Below are positions 1-3,954 of a stretch of 5,387 nt of DNA, one piece after another. How positions within the stretch are numbered: position 1 is the stretch's first letter; every line of letters starts with the position of its first letter. The stretch covers positions 1-5,387 of the forward strand of contig JANQQH010000063.1 in the NCBI GenBank assembly GCA_028285025.1, in the 5' to 3' direction. A program made the translations under genes and the position numbers. The notes under the pieces were generated by a model that saw nothing but the letters and a program-made list of their open reading frames with translations, did not search any database and had not been told where the DNA came from. The stretch comes from Hyphomicrobiaceae bacterium (lineage in GTDB: Bacteria; Pseudomonadota; Alphaproteobacteria; Rhizobiales; HXMU1428-3).

Positions 1-276
1 GCATCAGATTAAACGTTTCCCAAAGGCACCGAAGACAGCTCAGTTAAAAACAAAGCCCCATGTCAAACCAACATCTTAAAAGAGAGTGATATAAAAGAAA
101 AAGCTAAGCTCAAAACGAATAATGAATACGTCACTTAGCAAAAAACTCTATCTGATGAAAGTCCACCAACAGGGCAGCATCCATAAACCACCAGCATAGC
201 GCAAAATAGTGAGGAAAGTTATAATATAAAGAGAACTTGGCTCAGGACCTATTAATCTTATATTGAAAAATGAATG
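1..276. other. AT-rich stretch downstream of the PodJ-like gene, no convincing gene
   Basis: No ORF of useful length is present on either strand. One plus-strand frame is open from the left edge to a TAA at 77-79 and would give a 25-residue Lys/Pro-rich tail (begins HQIKRFPKAP). It could be the 3' end of a gene entering from the left, but nothing confirms this. GCTAAG at 103-108 and CTTAGC at 134-139 form a perfect 6-bp inverted repeat, but the 25-base loop makes it a poor terminator. I found no GC-rich hairpin with a U-tract to end the minus-strand transcript of the 277-2895 gene. Confidence 0.5.
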
Positions 277-2895
277 CTAAAGCGCAACCTTATTTAAAAT
301 CTTAATAAGGTCATGGTTCACCTTCCCGGTAATGGGCAGGCCCTTATCTTTTTCAAACTTTTTAATCGCCGCAATGGTCCGGTCGTTCAAAGTACCATCT
401 GCTTCTTTCAAATCATATCCCAATTTACGCAAAAGCACTTGCGCAGTTAAAATACGAGAGCGTTGCACCGTTTCTTCTGCATGAGACATAGTGCTGGTGA
501 CATGGACCCCACTTAACCCAACCTTATTGGCCTCTGGCTTAACCGCAATCGGTTTCCAGGCCTGCAACGTATTATGTGCTAACAAAAGCTCCTTTTTTTT
601 AAGCTTTTTCTCCAACAAATCTCTACGCCGGCCAGCATCCAAATCCCCCTGACGCGCTGCCAGAGAAAACCAACGATAAGCCTCCACTAAATTTTGCGGC
701 ACACCAACACCATTTTGATACAAGATCGCCAAATTAAATTGACTGTCAGCCAAATTACGGCTAGCAGCTTGCTTAAACCAATAAACCGCAGCCTGATAAT
801 CTGGATTGTTACGATCAAGCGCCGTGCTTACAACAGCCAAATTATGCATGGCTTTGACATTGCCCAATTGAGCGGCCCGTTGATACCAAACTTGCGCGCG
901 CCCTAAACTTTTTTCAACCCCGCGCCCTCTTTCATAAAGCGTTGCCAACCGGTATTGAGCCGGCGCAAACCCTTTGGCGGCTGCCTGCATATACCACATA
1001 ACAGCCTGTTCAAAATCTTGCTCAACACCTTGACCAAGACCAAAACGGCGCGCCACTTCATATTGAGCTGAAGCATCACCATTGGCAGCCGCATGTCGTA
1101 AAGAATAAGGACCAATTAAAGCTGGAGGCAAACTTAACCGACCATTTGCGGACGGCAATAAAGTTTCAGGATCAATCTCAAATTCATTCCGCTTGCCATT
1201 TTCAGAATGAGAAAGACGTCGATTGATTTTCGTATTTTCATTCTCTCTAGGGTTAATATTCCCAGTAATGCTGACATCACCATCCGTGATGAAAGCCTGT
1301 AGTTTATCTTGTTGGTCTTTTAAAGCAATCTCGGATTTATCCCCCTTAGAAGAATGTTGCTTCTTATCGAAGGCGCTTTCTTTCCAAAAAGAAATTGTCT
1401 TTAACAGCCCATCAATACTAAAGTCACCTAAAGGCCGATTGCCAAATGAAATAAAAATCGCTGCTAAAACCAAAGCAACAGTAATAATGATAAAAGCAGG
1501 ACGCGCCCCTTTTTGTTGAATTGTTTGCAAATCCTCATCATTAGAAACAATCTTAGAGCGATTAAATTGCGCCCGTAAGTCTGCGCTTTTAGACAAGAAA
1601 GGATCTAACTCATTCTGATCTGTCCTTGCATCATTTGGCTGAGTGTCTAGGCCCTGTTCAGTTGCTGCCATTTGCCCGACCTGCGCACGTTCATCTTGTT
1701 TTCTTTGCAACATGTCTTTCAATTTATTCTCATCAAGGTCCACAGCTTGATCTTGATCACCATCAGTATCACACCCGCTTAAATTAGAACCATCCTCTTT
1801 CAAAGGATCAGCAAAGACACGTCCAGGCGCATTTTGTAGGGGAGGCGGCATTTGACCAGTCTTGCTATCAACTTTGTCCTTCTCCCCAAGTGAAGCCAAG
1901 GGATTGTCTGGCCCAATTCCTTGCAAACCGTGTTGATCAGTCTGCTTCAAAGCATCTAACTGTTGTCTTGCTGATAAAACCAATCCATCGCTGCTTTTCT
2001 TAACCGATTGCTTGTCCGCTTGGTCGACTAAAGCTTCAATGCCCCCTGCTTGATTAAGAGCGCTCTTTAGATCTTCAAGTGATTTTTCAAGTTCAGTTAA
2101 TCTGTGCCCAATCGGTGTTTCATCAATCGCTTCCAAAGTCAGGCGAACCGCAGCTTTGGCCGCATCGTCAGCTAAAGACTTTTGGGTTCCGAAATGATGC
2201 CCTATCACCTGCTCCATTTGCCCAATGCGATCCATCAATTCACGTCGAAAGGCAGCGACATTCGGTTGTAGTTTGGGATCATCTTGTGAAAGGGGCGCAA
2301 TCTCGCCTGCAGAAGGCTCATGAAGCGGCTGCTCAAATTGAACCGGACTAAAAATTTCGTCACCAGAATTTAAAGCGTTAGACTTTAAACCAAAGCGATC
2401 ATCAACACCTTTTTCAGTGACCACTTGTTGTAAGTCTTCACGCTTATTCTCTGGCTGAAAAACAGATTGTCCTTGAAAAAGGCTTTCCTGTCCATCCTTA
2501 AACAACCCGTCATTTGGATCAAGAGAATGCTTATCTTTAAAATAATCGCGAACATCATTTAAAACCTCGCTGTAAGGAGCAAGCAAATTAATTGGCTGGT
2601 TAGGCACAAACCCATCTGCCCCACCAACTTCATGAGAGTTTTGAACAATGTTAGGCTCTACGAAGCTTTGATGTGCCCGCTCCAAACCTTCAACTTCATA
2701 ATCTACAGGCTCGCTCATAATAGTACTAATCTTATCCAGAATACCTTCTAAATGAGGAACACCCTCTTGCCTGGTTTCTTGGCCCGGCAAACGAGACGTC
2801 TGTAAATCATTTTGCTCGCCCTCAACGACAGAACGCTCAGGCTCTTCATCCGCTCCATAAAGGCTATTTTGCTTTCGTTCAGAAAGACCTGCCAT
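277..2895 (-). CDS. PodJ-like polar/envelope protein: single-pass membrane protein with Sel1 repeats and a peptidoglycan-binding domain
   Basis: This 872-residue protein has the domain order of alphaproteobacterial PodJ polarity factors. Residues 1-210 are acidic, Gln/Asp-rich and probably disordered. Residues 213-290 are heptad-like and probably coiled coil. A second low-complexity stretch runs to about 460. One membrane helix lies at about 466-484 (AFIIITVALVLAAIFISF). Four tandem 36-residue Sel1-like repeats fill 607-750. A PG_binding_1 domain spans about 810-866 (LGY, ADGTLNDRT, F847, GLPITGKV). The N-terminus should be cytoplasmic and the repeats periplasmic. ATG 2895 is the only possible start: no ATG, GTG or TTG lies in frame between it and the upstream stop at 2947-2949, and AAGG sits 8 bases before it. 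The domain architecture is well supported. Orthology to PodJ is inferred, because the cytoplasmic part is short and lacks the basic N-terminal AREAARRAG-type motif I associate with typical PodJ-like proteins. It could instead be a generic Sel1/peptidoglycan-binding envelope protein. Its upstream region is shared with the divergent exported-protein gene. Confidence 0.9.
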   Translation of the reverse strand: MAGLSERKQNSLYGADEEPERSVVEGEQNDLQTSRLPGQETRQEGVPHLEGILDKISTIMSEPVDYEVEGLERAHQSFVEPNIVQNSHEVGGADGFVPNQPINLLAPYSEVLNDVRDYFKDKHSLDPNDGLFKDGQESLFQGQSVFQPENKREDLQQVVTEKGVDDRFGLKSNALNSGDEIFSPVQFEQPLHEPSAGEIAPLSQDDPKLQPNVAAFRRELMDRIGQMEQVIGHHFGTQKSLADDAAKAAVRLTLEAIDETPIGHRLTELEKSLEDLKSALNQAGGIEALVDQADKQSVKKSSDGLVLSARQQLDALKQTDQHGLQGIGPDNPLASLGEKDKVDSKTGQMPPPLQNAPGRVFADPLKEDGSNLSGCDTDGDQDQAVDLDENKLKDMLQRKQDERAQVGQMAATEQGLDTQPNDARTDQNELDPFLSKSADLRAQFNRSKIVSNDEDLQTIQQKGARPAFIIITVALVLAAIFISFGNRPLGDFSIDGLLKTISFWKESAFDKKQHSSKGDKSEIALKDQQDKLQAFITDGDVSITGNINPRENENTKINRRLSHSENGKRNEFEIDPETLLPSANGRLSLPPALIGPYSLRHAAANGDASAQYEVARRFGLGQGVEQDFEQAVMWYMQAAAKGFAPAQYRLATLYERGRGVEKSLGRAQVWYQRAAQLGNVKAMHNLAVVSTALDRNNPDYQAAVYWFKQAASRNLADSQFNLAILYQNGVGVPQNLVEAYRWFSLAARQGDLDAGRRRDLLEKKLKKKELLLAHNTLQAWKPIAVKPEANKVGLSGVHVTSTMSHAEETVQRSRILTAQVLLRKLGYDLKEADGTLNDRTIAAIKKFEKDKGLPITGKVNHDLIKILNKVAL
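298..468 (-). other. C-terminal PG_binding_1 domain of the PodJ-like protein
   Basis: Residues about 810-866 have the three-helix signature of the peptidoglycan-binding domain: an Arg/Leu-rich first helix ending in LGY, then D833-G834 before the second helix (TIAAIKKF), then G852-L-P and the T-G-K/V turn. The family binds the peptide side chains or glycan of peptidoglycan without catalytic activity. Here it would anchor the periplasmic end of the protein to the cell wall. A Lys/Leu-rich linker (751-805) separates it from the Sel1 repeats. Confidence 0.85.
592..600 (-). other. A8 homopolymer containing an in-frame A-AAA-AAG slippery heptamer
   Basis: On the minus strand, codons 766-768 of the PodJ-like gene read AAA AAA AAG, and the G of AAG is followed by GAG. 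The heptamer A-AAA-AAG (592-598) is in the register used by known -1 frameshift sites such as that of dnaX. A -1 shift would give six further codons (GAFVST) and a TAA at 572-574. A +1 shift also stops within a few codons. Either product would end near residue 774 and lack the peptidoglycan-binding domain. No strong downstream stem-loop is visible, so function is unproven. Confidence 0.35.
646..1077 (-). repeat. Four tandem 36-residue Sel1-like repeats
   Basis: Residues 607-642, 643-678, 679-714 and 715-750 align without gaps at an exact 36-residue period. They share A-Q-Y/F-x-L-A at the start, a G-x-G-V turn, and A-x-x-W-Y/F-x-x-A-A near the end. The third copy is degenerate: its turn reads ALDRNNPDY instead of G-x-G-V. 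Sel1 repeats form helix-turn-helix solenoids that bind other proteins, so this is the likely periplasmic partner-binding surface. The repeat is at the protein level only; the DNA has diverged. Confidence 0.9.
1444..1500 (-). other. Single transmembrane helix of the PodJ-like protein
   Basis: Residues 466-484 are an uninterrupted hydrophobic run, preceded by K462 and R465 and followed by GNRPLGD. No other segment of the protein is hydrophobic enough to cross a membrane, and there is no N-terminal signal peptide. The protein is therefore most simply an internally anchored N-in/C-out protein with about 465 cytoplasmic and about 388 periplasmic residues. Confidence 0.85.
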
Positions 2896-2910
2896 CTCAT
2901 CAACCTTAAA

Positions 2911-2919
2911 TTGTCCACA
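2911..2919 (+). promoter_or_regulatory. DnaA-box-like 9-mer TTGTCCACA
   Basis: TTGTCCACA differs at one position from the classical DnaA box TTATCCACA and equals a DnaA box form used in some GC-rich bacteria. It lies 16 bases upstream of the PodJ-like start codon, inside the mRNA leader. It is also part of the 10-bp dyad TTGT-CC-ACAA. A single 9-mer match with one mismatch can occur by chance. Confidence 0.3.
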
Positions 2920-3257
2920 AGCTAAAAGCGCCGCAAAGCGAACGCCCTAAAAACACGCAAATAAGTATCTGGCCAGTTCGCTGAATGAATAGCGTGCCAA
3001 AAACTTAAAAACACAACAAAAGCAACTTGGAAAAAAACAAATGATCAATAAAATCTAAACAAACACGCTTAAGATTATTAAAAACTTAACAACAACTTGA
3101 TCCGGCAAAAAAATATTACCTAAAATAATAAAAATTGCCTCGAGATTCTTAAAAAGAACACCAAGCTCAACACACCATTCTGAAAAGAGCACTAAAGTCA
3201 GTTAAAAGAAATTAAGTGATTCACCCAACTTTCGCACCCCTAAAAAACATTTATCGT

Positions 3258-3285
3258 TTGATAACGGAAGAGTTTGAGGTATCAT
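3258..3285 (+). promoter_or_regulatory. Candidate sigma-70-type promoter for the exported-protein gene
   Basis: TTGATA (3258-3263) and TATCAT (3280-3285) each match 5 of 6 bases of the TTGACA/TATAAT consensus and are 16 bases apart. Transcription would start near 3292, leaving a leader of about 180 bases before GTG 3471. A weaker alternative lies closer to the gene: TTCACA at 3369-3374 with TATAAA at 3390-3395, spacer 15. In DNA this AT-rich, such matches arise by chance fairly often. Confidence 0.4.
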
Positions 3286-3288
3286 AGT

Positions 3289-3300
3289 ACCAAAATTGGT
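3289..3300. promoter_or_regulatory. Short dyad ACCAA-N2-TTGGT, possible operator
   Basis: A perfect inverted repeat with 5-bp arms and a 2-bp centre spans the predicted transcription start of the rightward promoter. A second perfect dyad, TTATC-N4-GATAA (3251-3264), overlaps its -35 element. Placement over -35 and +1 is typical of repressor sites, but the arms are short and neither matches a regulator I can name. Confidence 0.25.
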
Positions 3301-3458
3301 TTGATCTTTGCTCAAATAAAACAATTAAGACAAAATCTGACATGATTTCATCTTATTAGGCTGACAAATTCACACCGTATGAAAACTTATATAAAGTTTA
3401 AAAATACGCTAAATCAAAAAAGAGAATGAAATTTTCAAAACGATCAAGAACATCCAAC

Positions 3459-3463
3459 GAGGA
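3459..3463 (+). promoter_or_regulatory. Ribosome binding site GAGGA favouring the GTG start at 3471
   Basis: GAGGA ends 7 bases before GTG 3471, an ideal Shine-Dalgarno spacing. The in-frame ATG at 3426 has only AGAG ending one base before it, which is too close to work well. This site decides the preferred start of the exported protein. Confidence 0.6.
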
Positions 3464-3470
3464 TAAAAAA

Positions 3471-3938
3471 GTGCCCAACAAACGATCTCATCCAGCCACT
3501 CTTTTGGCACTGTTATACCTTTCATTCACTTTCACAGCCAGCGCCGACAGCCAAGCTCATGAAACCGGCCGCTTCACAATGCTTGAAACCAAAGATGGCA
3601 TCATTCGCTTAGACAAACAAACCGGCACCATGTTTACCTGTACCAACACAGACTCTGGCTGGTCATGCAAACCCATGAGCACTCAAGGCTTATCATCTGA
3701 GCCAGACAATGAAACTCTTTCTCGTTTAAAAAAAGAAAACTTAGACCTAAAGCAACGCCTTGAAGACTTAGAACAAGGGCAAGACCACAAGCCTTCAAAA
3801 TCTAGAGAAAAACTGAACCTACCATCCGACGAAGAAGTTGATCAAGCCATTGAATATATTGAGAAGATGATCCGTAAATTCAAAGGATCAATGGACCGGC
3901 TAAAAGAAAACCCACCGCTCTCCGATCAAGAACTTTAA
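3471..3938 (+). CDS. Small exported coiled-coil protein of unknown function, conserved-hypothetical type of Hyphomicrobiales
   Basis: Read from GTG 3471 the protein has 155 residues. It begins with a normal signal peptide: basic PNKRSH, a hydrophobic core LLALLYLSF, and ASA before a likely cleavage after residue 25. The mature part opens with a short domain (about 33-70) carrying RLDKQTG-x-M, C57 and C66 with a GW between them; the two cysteines could form a disulfide in the periplasm. Residues 80-102 are a charged coiled coil. The C-terminal helix at about 117-139 begins LPSDEEVDQ. From memory, rhizobial genomes carry uncharacterised secreted proteins with this same layout, but I know of no assigned function. 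An in-frame ATG at 3426 would give 170 residues, with an unusually long Lys/Arg-rich n-region and poorer ribosome-site spacing. The gene is divergent from the PodJ-like gene and converges on the symporter gene 16 bases away. A role in the envelope is inferred from export only. Confidence 0.8.
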   Translation: MPNKRSHPATLLALLYLSFTFTASADSQAHETGRFTMLETKDGIIRLDKQTGTMFTCTNTDSGWSCKPMSTQGLSSEPDNETLSRLKKENLDLKQRLEDLEQGQDHKPSKSREKLNLPSDEEVDQAIEYIEKMIRKFKGSMDRLKENPPLSDQEL

Positions 3939-3954
3939 AACAGCGCTTTACAAG
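3939..3954. other. 16-base gap between convergent genes, no terminator visible
   Basis: The TAA of the exported-protein gene (3936-3938) and the TAG of the symporter gene (3955-3957, minus strand) are 16 bases apart. The gap contains only the 6-bp palindrome AGCGCT (3942-3947), which has no loop and cannot form a useful terminator hairpin. Transcripts from the two sides probably overlap at their 3' ends. Confidence 0.6.

Larger units (their letters stand above)
2896..3470. promoter_or_regulatory. Divergent intergenic region between the PodJ-like gene and the exported-protein gene
   Basis: This gap of about 530-575 bases is long for such a small gene pair and must carry both promoters. It is AT-rich and strongly A-biased on the plus strand: by hand count, 3001-3180 has 94 A, 36 T, 36 C and 14 G. 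It contains a DnaA-box-like 9-mer (2911-2919), two GANTC sites (3144-3148 and 3218-3222), a rightward promoter candidate (3258-3285) and two short perfect dyads (3251-3264 and 3289-3300). I saw no full CtrA site (TTAA-N7-TTAA) and no convincing minus-strand -35/-10 pair. Only very short ORFs occur within it. Confidence 0.6.

Noticed and set aside
2..79. 3' end of a plus-strand gene entering from the left
   Set aside because: Only 25 codons are visible, with Lys/Pro-rich composition and no recognisable domain; mentioned in the region entry but not called as a gene.
103..139. Terminator hairpin GCTAAG/CTTAGC
   Set aside because: Only 6 bp with a 25-base loop, low GC, and no U-tract in the right position for the minus-strand transcript.
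903..1115. 70-codon minus-strand ORF within the Sel1 region
   Set aside because: It lies in another frame of the PodJ-like gene, whose frame here encodes clear Sel1 repeats. The translation shows no domain and no ribosome site of its own.
1223..1519. 98-codon plus-strand ORF antisense to the PodJ-like gene
   Set aside because: Its hydrophobic appearance comes from the complement of the membrane-helix and acidic linker codons. The opposite strand carries the well-supported gene.
2079..2351. 90-codon plus-strand ORF antisense to the coiled-coil segment
   Set aside because: No recognisable domain or start signal, and fully inside the real gene on the other strand.
3069..3100. CtrA-type binding site
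   Set aside because: Several TTAA motifs occur, but none has the 7-base spacing to a second TTAA. The closest is TTAA-N7-TTGA, with one mismatch, and AT-rich DNA makes this weak.
3104..3120. Hairpin GGTAA-loop-TTGCC on the minus strand as a terminator or small RNA end
   Set aside because: A 5-bp stem including one G-U pair, AT-rich, with no following U-run; not stable enough.
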